This document shows positions 9,160 to 17,847 of a DNA stretch of 64,000 nucleotides, in pieces (position 1 is the first letter of the stretch; every line of letters starts with the position of its first letter). The notes below the pieces were generated by a model. That model ran no database searches. It was not told the origin of the DNA and was given only the letters and a program-made list of their open reading frames with translations. This DNA is from Botrimarina colliarenosi (GTDB taxonomy: Bacteria; Planctomycetota; Planctomycetia; Pirellulales; Lacipirellulaceae), in the NCBI RefSeq assembly GCF_007859955.1, contig NZ_SJPR01000001.1, positions 820,388-884,387 of the forward strand, read 5' to 3'. Made by a program: the position numbers and the translations under genes.

Positions 9160-9299
9160 GCCCACGGATCGACGCGAATAAGCACGAAAAAATAACAAGC
9201 ACTGCGATCATCGAACCACTAAGCGAGACCTGACTGCCAGAAGCAAGCGAGTGAATGCAGTTCCGGAAGATTCGAGATAATTCGTGTCATTCGTGGGCA
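9160..9299. repeat. Degenerate palindromic intergenic repeat between nuoB and sufC
   Basis: The 252-base gap between nuoB and sufC has no gene. Its left part (9160-9187) reads CCCACGGATCGACGCGAATA and its right part (9274-9299) reads ATTCGTGTCATTCGTGGGCA, an imperfect inverted repeat. A further copy of the ATTCGCGAGAATTCGCG theme follows at about 9308-9335. The same 'CGAATGACGCGAAT' theme recurs at 51721-51789. Such a structure may reduce read-through between nuoB and sufC or act as mRNA hairpins. Confidence 0.6.
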
Positions 9300-9393
9300 G
9301 TTCCTTCATTCGCGAGAATTCGCGTTGTTTCGCGGTTCCCTTAGCAGTCGCCTACCAATCATCACTTCAGCGAAGCTTCAAGCAAGACAAACG

Positions 9394-10242
9394 ATGTCGA
9401 AAACACTCCGCATTAAGAACCTCCACGTTTGTGTCGAAGGCAAGCCGATCCTCAACGGCGTGAACCTCACGATCAACCGTGGCGAGACGCACGCCCTGAT
9501 GGGTCCCAACGGCTCGGGCAAGAGCACGCTCGGCAACGCCGTTATGGGGCACCCGTCGTACGAGGTGACCGACGGCACGATCGAGCTCGTCGACGCCGAC
9601 GGGACCGTGACCAACGTCCTGGAAATGGACGCCTCGGAGCGGGCCCGCGCGGGGCTGTTCATGGCGTTCCAACGGCCGATGGCGATCCCCGGCGTCAAGC
9701 TGGCCGACTTCATGCGGCACGCCACTTCGAACGTCCGCAACCCGGACCGCAAGGAGGGCGAAGGCCTGATCCCGATGCGGGAGTTCCGCAAGGAGCTGAA
9801 GGACAAGATGGGCCACCTGCGGATGGACCTCGACTTCGCCCGCCGGTACGTCAACGACGGCTTCTCCGGCGGCGAGATGAAGCGTGCCGAGATCCTGCAG
9901 ATGGCGATGCTCAAGCCGAAGTTCGCGATCCTCGACGAGACCGACTCGGGGCTCGACGTCGACGCGGTGAAGCTCGCCAGCGAGTCGATCGCCGAGATCT
10001 CCGCCGACGCCGCGGCCGACGGCGCGATGGGCGTCTTGATCATCACGCACCACGACAAGCTGCTGGAACGGAACACGCCCGACTTTACGCACGTCATCCT
10101 CGGCGGCCGGATCGTCGAGACCGGCGGCGTCGAGCTGGCGAAAGAATTGCACAACGACGGCTACGACCGCATCCGCGCGGCCTACCCCGAAGCGGCGAAG
10201 CTCAATAGCGAGATGGCGGAAGAAGACGCCGTCACGGTTTAA
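9394..10242 (+). CDS. sufC: Fe-S cluster assembly ATPase SufC
   Basis: SufC is the ABC-type ATPase of the SufBCD scaffold and drives conformational change during cluster assembly in the cytosol. Walker [10 protein letters not shown] is at residues 37-45, the signature SGGEMKR at 158-164 and Walker B FAILDE at 177-182. The DETDSGLD block and the later 'THH' switch histidine are typical of SufC. I chose the ATG at 9394 because it starts the conserved N-terminus; an upstream in-frame start at 9325 would translate repeat sequence. At 282 residues it is slightly longer than E. coli SufC. It is followed by sufB and sufD in the same direction. Confidence 0.96.
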   Translation: MSKTLRIKNLHVCVEGKPILNGVNLTINRGETHALMGPNGSGKSTLGNAVMGHPSYEVTDGTIELVDADGTVTNVLEMDASERARAGLFMAFQRPMAIPGVKLADFMRHATSNVRNPDRKEGEGLIPMREFRKELKDKMGHLRMDLDFARRYVNDGFSGGEMKRAEILQMAMLKPKFAILDETDSGLDVDAVKLASESIAEISADAAADGAMGVLIITHHDKLLERNTPDFTHVILGGRIVETGGVELAKELHNDGYDRIRAAYPEAAKLNSEMAEEDAVTV

Positions 10243-10247
10243 AGACT

Positions 10248-10378
10248 CACCGCGGAGGCGCGGAGGTCGCAGAGATAAAGTTCGCTTGGCGTCTCTGCCT
10301 TCCGCCTCAGCACCGCGGCCAGCACCAACACCAGCACAGCCAAGCGATCAGCTCCGCGTCCTCCGCGCCTCCGCGGTA
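10248..10378. repeat. Palindromic repeat, 'CACCGCGGAGGCGCGGAGG' type
   Basis: Left arm 10248-10276 (CACCGCGGAGGCGCGGAGG followed by TCGCAGAG) and right arm 10352-10378 (CTCCGCGCCTCCGCGGTA at its end) are inverted copies with few mismatches, separated by about 75 bases. It fills the gap between sufC and sufB, ending about 20 bases before the sufB ATG. A close relative with arms 52869-52901 and 53239-53262 brackets a SUKH gene. Confidence 0.8.
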
Positions 10379-10399
10379 AATAATAAAGAGAGACAGGAA

Positions 10400-11836
10400 A
10401 TGGCTACCGACACGATCCCCACCGTCGCCGACCTCGAACGTCCCGTCGACGACGTGCCGCACGAGATCAATAAGTACGACTTCATCACGCAGACCACCGG
10501 CGTCTTTAAGGCGCGGAAGGGTCTGAACCGTGAGGTGGTTGCGCAGATCTCGGAGATGAAGAGTGAGCCGGGCTGGATGCGCGACTTCCGCCTCCGTTCG
10601 CTCGAGATCTTCAAGTCGAAGCCGATGCCCAAGTGGGGCGGCGACATCGCCATCGATTTCGACGACGTCTACTACTACCTCAAGCCGACCGAAGGCCAGA
10701 GCAAGAATTGGGACGACGTTCCCAAGGAGATCAAGGAGACCTACGACAAGCTCGGCATCGTCGAGGCCGAGCAGAAGCGGCTGGTCGCTGGCGTTAAGGC
10801 CCAGTTCGAGAGCGAGGTCGTCTACGGCTCGCTGCAAGAGGACCTCGGCAAGCAGGGCGTCTTGTTCACGGACACCGACACGGCGGTCCGCGAGCATCCG
10901 GAGCTGCTCCGCCAGTACTTCGGCAAGATCATCCCGCCGGAGGACAACAAGTTCGCCGCGCTCAACTCGGCCGTCTGGTCGGGGGGCTCGTTCATCTACG
11001 TGCCGCCCGGCGTGCACATCGAGTTCCCGCTACAGGCCTACTTCCGCATCAACGCGGAGAGCATGGGGCAGTTTGAGCGGACGCTGATCATCGTCGACGA
11101 GGGCGCCTCGGTGCATTACGTCGAGGGCTGCACCGCCCCGATGTACACGACCGAGAGCCTCCACTCGGCCGTGGTCGAAGTGATCGTCAAGAAGAACGGC
11201 CGCGCCCGTTACACGACGATCCAGAACTGGGCCAACAACATCTACAACCTGGTGACCAAGCGGGCGATGGCCTACCAGGACTCGTTGATGGAATGGATCG
11301 ACGGCAACCTCGGCAGCCACCTGACGATGAAGTACCCGGCCGTCTACATGATGGAGCCTGGCGCGCGGGGCGAGATCCTCTCGATCGCGTTCTCGTCGAA
11401 GGGTCAGCACCAAGACGCCGGCGCCAAGGTCGTGCACTGCGCGCCGAACACCAGCAGCCGCATCGTCAGCAAGAGCATCAGCAAGAACGGCGGCCGCAGC
11501 AGCTACCGCGGCCTCTGCAAGGTCGAGAAGGGCGCCACGGGCGTGAAGAGCAACGTCGTCTGCGACGCGCTGATCCTCGACCACGACAGCCGTAGCGACA
11601 CCTACCCCTACATCGAAGTCGAAGAGCAAGACGTCTCGATCGAGCACGAGGCTTCGGTCTCGCGGATCGGCGAGGAGCAGCTTTTCTACCTGATGAGCCG
11701 CGGACTGACCGAGGCCGAGGCGAGCTCGATGATCGTGTCGGGCTTCATCGAGCCGCTCGTGCGAGAGCTGCCGATGGAGTACGCCGTCGAGATGAACCGC
11801 CTGATCGAATTGCAGATGGAAGGCAGCGTCGGCTGA
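10400..11836 (+). CDS. sufB: Fe-S cluster assembly protein SufB
   Basis: SufB is the scaffold subunit of SufBCD on which the nascent cluster forms. The 478-residue length and the beta-helix core match the family. Recognisable blocks are [12 protein letters not shown] near the start, the [13 protein letters not shown] block and the C-terminal [10 protein letters not shown] with the conserved Cys and [20 protein letters not shown] with the conserved His/Glu region. The ATG at 10400 is preceded at short spacing by AGGA (GACAGGAAATG), a good ribosome site, so the 38 in-frame codons upstream, which run through the repeat, are excluded. It is co-directional with sufC and sufD. Confidence 0.97.
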   Translation: MATDTIPTVADLERPVDDVPHEINKYDFITQTTGVFKARKGLNREVVAQISEMKSEPGWMRDFRLRSLEIFKSKPMPKWGGDIAIDFDDVYYYLKPTEGQSKNWDDVPKEIKETYDKLGIVEAEQKRLVAGVKAQFESEVVYGSLQEDLGKQGVLFTDTDTAVREHPELLRQYFGKIIPPEDNKFAALNSAVWSGGSFIYVPPGVHIEFPLQAYFRINAESMGQFERTLIIVDEGASVHYVEGCTAPMYTTESLHSAVVEVIVKKNGRARYTTIQNWANNIYNLVTKRAMAYQDSLMEWIDGNLGSHLTMKYPAVYMMEPGARGEILSIAFSSKGQHQDAGAKVVHCAPNTSSRIVSKSISKNGGRSSYRGLCKVEKGATGVKSNVVCDALILDHDSRSDTYPYIEVEEQDVSIEHEASVSRIGEEQLFYLMSRGLTEAEASSMIVSGFIEPLVRELPMEYAVEMNRLIELQMEGSVG

Positions 11837-11890
11837 TCCCTCGACTTTCCTCTTAATAAAACGGCGAGCCGGTCTCTCGATAAGACGGCG

Positions 11891-11962
11891 AGCCGGCGAC
11901 GTCAGTCGTCGGTGTGAATCACGATCAACTCCGCCACCCACCGACGACTCACGTCGCCGGCT
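11891..11962. repeat. Palindromic repeat, 'AGCCGGCGACGT' type
   Basis: Left arm 11891-11914 (AGCCGGCGACGTCAGTCGTC and onward) and right arm 11938-11962 (CCGACGACTCACGTCGCCGG in its core) form a near-perfect 24-base inverted repeat with a 23-base loop between sufB and sufD. A shorter fragment (ACGGCGAGCCGG) precedes it at 11861. Related sequence occurs at 32421-32452 and, inside a gene, at 53581-53608. Confidence 0.85.
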
Positions 11963-12023
11963 GGCCGACCCTCAAAACAACCGCAGCCACGTCCCTAGCG
12001 ACGCAGCCACGAGTACAGCGACT

Positions 12024-13361
12024 ATGACCGCGACCCTTCCCGCCGATATGCAGGCGACCCGTTTCGACGCGGCCGGCTTCGAGGCCCTCCTCGCCGCCCG
12101 CCCCGGCGAGCCGGCTTGGCTCACCGAGCGCCGCCGCCGTTCGTGGGAGGCCTTCGAGGCCGCCCCGTGGCCGTCGAACAAAGACGAGGAGTGGATGCGG
12201 ACCGACATCCGCCTCTTCAAGCTCGACAAGTTTGGCCCGAGCCTCGGCGCCGCGGAGTCGATCGTCGGTGAGCAGCCTTTGCTGTCGAACGGCGTCGAAC
12301 TCGGCGGCCGCGTCGAGGCGCTCAACGGCGTGGCGACCCTCTCGGAGCTCGACGAGGACCTAGCGGCCCAAGGGGTCGTCTTCGGCGGGCTCGGCGAAGC
12401 CGTGACTTGTCACAGCGAGAAGCTTGAAAAGGCGTTTGCCCGTGAGGTGGTGAGCCCGACGTACGACCGCTTCGCGATGCTCAACGACGCTTGCTGGACC
12501 GGCGGCGTCGTGCTGCACGTCCCCAAGGGGGTGCGGATCGAAAAGCCGCTGCACGCCATCGCCCGGATGGCCGGCGCCGGCGCCAGCGACTTTGGGAAGA
12601 CGATTATCGTGCTCGAAGAGGGCGCCGAAGCGACACTGCTGATGGAGACCGCCTCGACCGACGCCGAGTCGGCCGGCCTGCACAACGGCACGATCGAGAT
12701 CGTCGTCGGCCGCAACGCCAAGCTCCGCTACGTGAATCTCCAGAACTGGAACAACAGGACCTGGCACTTCGCGCACCAGAAAGCGGTCGTCGGCAGGGAA
12801 GGGCAGTTGCAGTGGACCATCGGCGCGCTGGGCGCCCGGCTCGCGAAGGTGAACCAGCGCGTCGCGCTGACCGGTGCCGACGCCGAGGCGCAGGTGAACG
12901 GCGCCATGTTCACGCAGGGCAAGCAGCACCTCTGCTACAACACCCACCAGCACCACGAGGCGCCCTACTGCCGCAGTGACCTGCTCTACAAGAACGCCCT
13001 GCAGGACCATTCACGGACGGTCTGGCGCGGCATGATCCAGGTCGACGAGGCGGGCCAGCGGACCGACGCCTACCAGCGGAACGACAACCTGATGCTCGCC
13101 GCCACGGCGCGGGCCGACTCGATCCCCGGCCTCGAGATCGAGGCGGACGACGTCCGCTGCACGCACGGCAGCACCAGCGGCCGCGTCGACGACACGATGA
13201 TCTTCTACGCCATGAGCCGCGGCTACACCCGCCAAGAAGCGGTGCGGATGATCGTCGCCGGCTTCTTCCAACAGGTCTTCGACCGCATCACCATCGACAG
13301 TGTCCGCGAAGCGCTCGGCGAAGCGATCGGGCAACGCGTCCAGGACCTCCCCAATCAATGA
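12024..13361 (+). CDS. sufD: Fe-S cluster assembly protein SufD
   Basis: SufD is the SufB paralogue that completes the SufBC2D complex and is linked to iron entry. The 445-residue protein has the family's N-terminal helical part (NKDEEWMRTDI) and a central beta-helix (WTGGVVLHVPKGVRIEKPLH; ALQDHSRTVWRGMI). The C-terminal DDVRCTHGSTSGRVDDTMIF carries the conserved His in CTHG, and SRGYTRQEAVRMIVAGFFQ completes it. It overlaps the next gene by ATGA, so the Rieske ferredoxin is translationally coupled to it. The gap from sufB is filled by a palindromic repeat, so separate transcription cannot be excluded. Confidence 0.95.
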   Translation: MTATLPADMQATRFDAAGFEALLAARPGEPAWLTERRRRSWEAFEAAPWPSNKDEEWMRTDIRLFKLDKFGPSLGAAESIVGEQPLLSNGVELGGRVEALNGVATLSELDEDLAAQGVVFGGLGEAVTCHSEKLEKAFAREVVSPTYDRFAMLNDACWTGGVVLHVPKGVRIEKPLHAIARMAGAGASDFGKTIIVLEEGAEATLLMETASTDAESAGLHNGTIEIVVGRNAKLRYVNLQNWNNRTWHFAHQKAVVGREGQLQWTIGALGARLAKVNQRVALTGADAEAQVNGAMFTQGKQHLCYNTHQHHEAPYCRSDLLYKNALQDHSRTVWRGMIQVDEAGQRTDAYQRNDNLMLAATARADSIPGLEIEADDVRCTHGSTSGRVDDTMIFYAMSRGYTRQEAVRMIVAGFFQQVFDRITIDSVREALGEAIGQRVQDLPNQ

Positions 13362-13684
13362 GCCAGTTCTTTCCCGTCGGCCCCGCCGGTGACTTCGCCG
13401 ACCCGTCGTCCACGCTCGTCGATGTCGATGACGAATCGATTGTGCTGATCCACGCCTCGGGCCGGTTCTACGCCCTCGACGATGTCTGCACACACGACGG
13501 CGGCCCGCTCAGCGATGGCCCGCTCAACGCGGGCGATGATCCGCCGTCGATCGAGTGCCCGCGGCACGGCGCCGAGTTCGCGCTGGCCGATGGCGCCGCC
13601 CTGACAATGCCCGCCACCAAGCCCACCCGGGCGCATGAGGTGAAGGTCGAAGACGGCCAGGTCCTGGTGCGGCTGTGTGACTAG
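13358..13684 (+). CDS. Rieske [2Fe-2S] ferredoxin-type protein
   Basis: This small soluble protein of 108 residues is built from a single Rieske fold. The cluster ligands are clear: CTHDGGPL (Cys-X-His) and CPRHGAEF (Cys-X2-His), separated by about 16 residues. There is no membrane anchor or catalytic domain, so it resembles the NirD/BphF-type electron carriers. Its start overlaps the sufD stop (ATGA). Similar Rieske genes next to SUF genes suggest an electron-transfer or cluster-related role, which is inference here. The 3' end overlaps the convergent gene by four bases (CTAG). Confidence 0.93.
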   Translation: MSQFFPVGPAGDFADPSSTLVDVDDESIVLIHASGRFYALDDVCTHDGGPLSDGPLNAGDDPPSIECPRHGAEFALADGAALTMPATKPTRAHEVKVEDGQVLVRLCD

Positions 13685-14442
13685 TGAACAGAGCGGCGCG
13701 GCACAATTACCCGTGGAGTTGTGTCGTCCATCGGAAAACACTGCGCTAGCAGGTAGGCCGGGGAGTAGAGCAATTGGCTGAGCGCCCTCTGTAGACGCAT
13801 GATGGTATTCGAGGAGTCCGGTCGGATCCTGCGCTGGGCGAGCTCAGGGCTGAACGACGCTCGCGAGAAGTGAGGGGTGGCGTCGCAAATAGTCCGCAGC
13901 TCGGCAAACGAGCCGAACGGCGCTAAGGCCTCTTGATAGGGCCCCACTGCCGCCATCAGACGCTGCCGCCCACGAGTTCTCAGCCACCCGATCAGCATCG
14001 AGATCAAACCGAGCGATATCGTTACCAGCCAGAGAAGGTGGTTCCAGCCGATCTGCCAGACCGCGCCGGCAAAACAGGCGAGAGCGACCACGGCGACCAG
14101 CTGGGTTAGTGACCATAGGCGGCGGCGTTCCAACGCGACGCTACAGTCCGATTCAAGCAGCAGGAGCAACCGCTGTAGATACTTCCATCCCCGGCGGTCG
14201 ATCACCACTTGGTGGTCTTTGCAGTCGTCGTAGAATAGCCATGCCTCGTTCGACACAAATCTCACGACAGGGTCCTCCGATAGCGGAGCGTCAAAGATCC
14301 GTTCGTCGAGTTGGAATGCCGTGATCTGGTCGTTGAGGTAGTCGCGTAGGTCTGCGGCGAGGCGATCACGCGCTTCACGGTCGATGGGGCCAGCCGGCAT
14401 CGCGCGAGAAGCGGGGAAGGCAGCGTAGGGATTGTCGTCCAT
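13681..14442 (-). CDS. Hypothetical membrane protein
   Basis: I do not recognise this 253-residue protein. Residues of about 1-100 are soluble and charged, with several aromatic residues (NEAWLFYDDCKDHQVVIDRRGWKYL in two pieces). Two hydrophobic helices follow at about 112-128 and 133-150 (VAVVALACFAGAVW and LLWLVTISLGLISMLIGWL), then a cytosolic or periplasmic tail. It starts with an Asn/Pro-rich MDDNPYAAF peptide, a beginning common in planctomycete membrane proteins. It is convergent with the Rieske gene and divergent from sufT. Base composition is slightly less GC-rich than the neighbours. Confidence 0.65.
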   Translation of the reverse strand: MDDNPYAAFPASRAMPAGPIDREARDRLAADLRDYLNDQITAFQLDERIFDAPLSEDPVVRFVSNEAWLFYDDCKDHQVVIDRRGWKYLQRLLLLLESDCSVALERRRLWSLTQLVAVVALACFAGAVWQIGWNHLLWLVTISLGLISMLIGWLRTRGRQRLMAAVGPYQEALAPFGSFAELRTICDATPHFSRASFSPELAQRRIRPDSSNTIMRLQRALSQLLYSPAYLLAQCFPMDDTTPRVIVPRRSVH

Positions 14443-14531
14443 GGATTCCTCGCGTTTGGAAGCCGTGGTTAACGAGCCGGCACTACGATAGAATCAGATC
14501 CTAACAAAATTTGTGCCGGGAGTGCCACCGA

Positions 14532-14852
14532 ATGCCAATCGCCGAAGACACCGTCCGCGAAGCGCTCAAAGAGGTCATCGACCCCGAGCTGTTCGTCAAC
14601 ATCGTTGACCTGGGGCTGATCTACGAGGTCACGGTCACGCCCAACGACGAGTCGGGCGCCGAGGACGTTTCGATCGACATGACGATGACGAGCCCCGCGT
14701 GCCCCGCTGGGCCGCAGCTCATCTCGAACTCGCACGACGCGATCAAGAAGATCGACGGCGTCGGCGAGGTCGAGGTCAAGGTCGTCATGGTCCCCCCGTG
14801 GACTCCCGACCGGATGACCGAGGACGCCCGCGACCAACTCGGCATCTTTTAG
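14532..14852 (+). CDS. sufT: SufT-like MIP18/DUF59 protein
   Basis: This small cytosolic protein of the MIP18 (DUF59) family helps Fe-S cluster maturation or delivery. The 106-residue sequence shows the family pattern: EALKEVIDPEL, NIVDLGLIYEV, then MTMTSPACPAGPQL with the reactive Cys, and a C-terminal VKVVMVPPWTPDRMTEDAR. The ATG at 14532 has a GGGAG about 9 bases upstream and matches the family N-terminus; seven extra upstream codons were excluded. It lies downstream of sufCBD with the convergent hypothetical gene between, so it has its own promoter but a consistent functional context. Confidence 0.9.
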   Translation: MPIAEDTVREALKEVIDPELFVNIVDLGLIYEVTVTPNDESGAEDVSIDMTMTSPACPAGPQLISNSHDAIKKIDGVGEVEVKVVMVPPWTPDRMTEDARDQLGIF

Positions 14853-14907
14853 TCGACCGCTTTCGGAAGCTAGCAATCCCTGTCCCACTACTGCGCCGGA
14901 GCCTGGA

Positions 14908-16248
14908 TTGCGTACGCGTCTTGTCAATCTCTGGCTCTCGTTCTCGTCGAGCTTCTGGTTCGTGCCGGGCGTGCTGATGGTCGCCGGCATTGGGCTGGCG
15001 ATTCTGCTCCCCGAAGTCGATCGCCAGATCGCCGGCGTCCTCCCGACGTTTCTGCGCGTCACCGGCGACACGGCGCGGACGACCATCAGCACGCTCGCCG
15101 GCGCGATGGTGACGGTCACCGGTATCGTATTCTCGACGACGACGGTCGCGATCTCGATCACCGCCGCCCAGCAAGGCCCCCGCTTGTTGCGGAATTTCTT
15201 CGCTAAGGCGGTGACCCAAACGACGCTGGGCGTCTGCCTCGCGGTGAGCGTCTATTGCCTCTTGCTCCTGCGGACCATCGACGAACGGGAGGGGGAGTTT
15301 TTTATCCCTCAAGTGTCGGTGCTCGCGGCCTATCTCTTCGTGTTGGGCGCGTTGTTGGCGATCCTTGTCTTTACGCATCAAGTCGCAGGACTGATGCAGA
15401 CCCAGAATGTCGCATCGGACGTCGCCGACGATCTCGACAGCGCCATCAGGCGGCTCTATCCCGACGCCATGGACCCCGACGCCGAAGAGAGCGACGACTC
15501 GCCCGCTTGGCGCAAGTGTTGGGAAGGCTTTGACGACGAGGCGTCCCGCGCGGTGTCCGCCCCCGGCGATGGGTACGTCCAGGCGATCGACATTGACGGT
15601 CTGGTTCGGATGGCCAAGAGCCGCGACGTCTTGCTGAGAGTCGAGGCGCGGCCGGGAGACTACGTGCGGGAGGGGGACTGCCTGCTCTCGGTGACTCCCG
15701 AGGACGGCTTCGATGACGACGATGCGAAACAGGCCGGCGTCGCCTTCATGTTCGGTAAGCTCCGCACGCCGCAGCAAGACGTCGAGTGCGCGGTGCTCGA
15801 GTTGGTGGAAATCTCGGTGCGGGCGTTGTCGCCCGGCATCAACGATCCGTTCACAGCCGTCACCTGCGTCGACCGACTGAGCGGGTCGCTGCGTCGGCTT
15901 GCCGGCCGGAAGCCCGCGCAAGGACTGTGGCGGGATGACGGCGACGAGGCCCGTTTGATTGTCAAACCACGCGCTTTCGCCGACGTTGTCGACGCCGCGT
16001 TCAACCAGATCCGCCAACACAGCCGCACCGACGTCTCGGTCACGGTCCGCCTCTTGCAGGCGATCGAGGCGATCGCTCCGGCCGCTCGCGACGCCGAGTC
16101 GGTCGAGGCGCTCGATCGGCAGGCCGGGATGATCCTCGCCGCGGCCCGCACGGCCGGCCATCCGAAACAGGACTTGAAGGACATCGAAGACTTCTACAAC
16201 CGAGCGGTCCGATCGCTGGGGACGAGCGCCGACGCCGCGGCCTCGTAG
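14908..16248 (+). CDS. DUF2254 predicted membrane protein
   Basis: This integral membrane protein of 446 residues belongs to the DUF2254 family, whose function is not established. Four hydrophobic segments lie in the first half (near residues 15-33, 55-78, 105-122 and 132-155), including the conserved GAMVTVTGIVFSTTTVAI block. They are followed by a soluble C-terminal half with RALSPGINDPFTAVTCVDRL, the most recognisable family motif. The start is the TTG at 14908, six codons before the first hydrophobic region. Nothing in the neighbourhood suggests a specific role. Confidence 0.85.
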   Translation: MRTRLVNLWLSFSSSFWFVPGVLMVAGIGLAILLPEVDRQIAGVLPTFLRVTGDTARTTISTLAGAMVTVTGIVFSTTTVAISITAAQQGPRLLRNFFAKAVTQTTLGVCLAVSVYCLLLLRTIDEREGEFFIPQVSVLAAYLFVLGALLAILVFTHQVAGLMQTQNVASDVADDLDSAIRRLYPDAMDPDAEESDDSPAWRKCWEGFDDEASRAVSAPGDGYVQAIDIDGLVRMAKSRDVLLRVEARPGDYVREGDCLLSVTPEDGFDDDDAKQAGVAFMFGKLRTPQQDVECAVLELVEISVRALSPGINDPFTAVTCVDRLSGSLRRLAGRKPAQGLWRDDGDEARLIVKPRAFADVVDAAFNQIRQHSRTDVSVTVRLLQAIEAIAPAARDAESVEALDRQAGMILAAARTAGHPKQDLKDIEDFYNRAVRSLGTSADAAAS

Positions 16249-16434
16249 CGGGGCGATTTTGTCCTGGGGGCCCGCCCGCCGCCCGGTCCGGTCCTACCGC
16301 TTGCGAGGTCGCGCGAGGTGGGTTGTGAAAAGCCGCCGATGCTCCAGAACGCATGCCGCGCGGCCCCGGCGACGTAGCCTTTGGCGGAAGCGCCGCGGCC
16401 GTGGCGAAGACGTAACTCGGGCGAAGTCACTGGG

Positions 16435-17847
16435 ATGATTACATCGCGTGTTAAACCGATTGACCAACCGGCGTGGTTTGAGCCGCACGAGTTGTTCTTC
16501 TCGCTGACGGACGAGAAAGGCAGGATCCGCTACGGCAACCAAGTCTTCACCCGCGTGTCGGGCTATGCCGAAGACGAATTGCTCGGCAAGCCGCACAACT
16601 TGATCCGGCACCCCGACATGCCGCGGAGCGTTTTTCGCTTGCTCTGGGATTACCTAGAAGCCGGGAAAACGATCGCGGCGTACGTGAAGAATCTCGCGGC
16701 CGACGGGAGCTACTACTGGGTCCTGGCGGCGGTGACGCCTTGCCGCGACGGCTATCTGTCGGTGCAGCTGAATCCCTCGAGCGGGCTTTTCGAAGCGGCG
16801 AAGCAGGCCTACGCCGAAACGCTCCAGTACGAGGCGCCGCTAGAGGCCGAACACGACAAGGCGTATGCGATCAAGCATTCTCTCGAACGACTCAACGAGA
16901 TTCTCGCTGACCGAGGGTTCAAGAGTTACGACGAGTTCATGCGGGCGGCGGTGCGGCTCGAACTAACCGAAAGAGCCAAACAGGTCTCCGGCCGGACGCC
17001 CCCACTGCTCGGGCGGGTTGACACGCCCGCCCACCACCTTCTGCTGTCGTTGCACGGATCGTTGGGATTGGTCCGAGAGCAATTGAACGAGGTGTTTAGC
17101 TCGCTCGACGTGTTCGACTCGCTCAGCGCCAGGCTGGTCGAGAAGCACGAGGCGATAGCGGAACTCGGCCCGTCGCTCACGTTTCTGTCCCTCAACACGC
17201 ACATCAGCGCCGCGCGGCTGGGTATCGACGGCGCTGTGCTGTCGGTGATTTCACGCAACCTGGGGGAGCGGTCCAAAGACGCCGACCGCCTCATCGCCAC
17301 GCTGATGGAGCGGATGGCGCCGGCGTGTGACTCCGCCCGAGCGATCGCGTTCGATGTCGCGATCGCGCAGCTCGAGGCCGAGGTCTGCGAGTCGTTCGTT
17401 CAAGAGTTGCTCGTCAGCGAGGACGGCGCGAACCAAGACCTCGTGGCCGAGAGTCTGGCGTCCTTGATCGCCGAGCTCGGCAGCCGCTGTGGCAAGGTGC
17501 TGGCGGCGCTCCACGCGCTGCGCGAGGACATCCGCGTCCTGGCGACCGCCGCCCACGACCTCGTCGGCCAAGTGGGGCAGATGAAGACCGCCCAACTGAA
17601 TGGCAAAATCGATATCGCGTCGCGCCGCAACACACAGGGCTTCGAGGCGATCTTCGAAGACGTCGCCGTGATCGTGGCGGACGCCCGCCGAGACTGCGAC
17701 GATATCCTCGAGCTCCTCGACTCGACCGGCGAGAAGCTCAGCGGCTTGCTGCAGATGGAGAACGCCTTGCGGGGCGAGCTCTCGGAGGTTGCCTCGGCGA
17801 CCGGGCAAGTCGTCGGGGCCTCCTTCGAGCCGGCTACCGCTTCTTAG
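16435..17847 (+). CDS. Soluble PAS receptor with MCP-like hairpin tip
   Basis: The N-terminal PAS domain (about residues 12-110) contains GKPHNLIRHPDMPRSVFRLLW, which is strongly Aer-like (redox or aerotaxis sensing). The rest is helical with no membrane segment. At about residues 240-275 the sequence FLSLNTHISAARLG followed by SVISRNLGERSKDA aligns by eye with the chemoreceptor hairpin tip (LLALNAAIEAARAGE, then VVA.EVR.LAERS). Several consensus residues are changed, so CheW/CheA binding is uncertain. The start at 16435 (ATG after TGGG) is preferred over TTG at 16381, which would add 18 unconserved codons. The 3' end overlaps the convergent DUF11 gene by four bases. Confidence 0.8.
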   Translation: MITSRVKPIDQPAWFEPHELFFSLTDEKGRIRYGNQVFTRVSGYAEDELLGKPHNLIRHPDMPRSVFRLLWDYLEAGKTIAAYVKNLAADGSYYWVLAAVTPCRDGYLSVQLNPSSGLFEAAKQAYAETLQYEAPLEAEHDKAYAIKHSLERLNEILADRGFKSYDEFMRAAVRLELTERAKQVSGRTPPLLGRVDTPAHHLLLSLHGSLGLVREQLNEVFSSLDVFDSLSARLVEKHEAIAELGPSLTFLSLNTHISAARLGIDGAVLSVISRNLGERSKDADRLIATLMERMAPACDSARAIAFDVAIAQLEAEVCESFVQELLVSEDGANQDLVAESLASLIAELGSRCGKVLAALHALREDIRVLATAAHDLVGQVGQMKTAQLNGKIDIASRRNTQGFEAIFEDVAVIVADARRDCDDILELLDSTGEKLSGLLQMENALRGELSEVASATGQVVGASFEPATAS

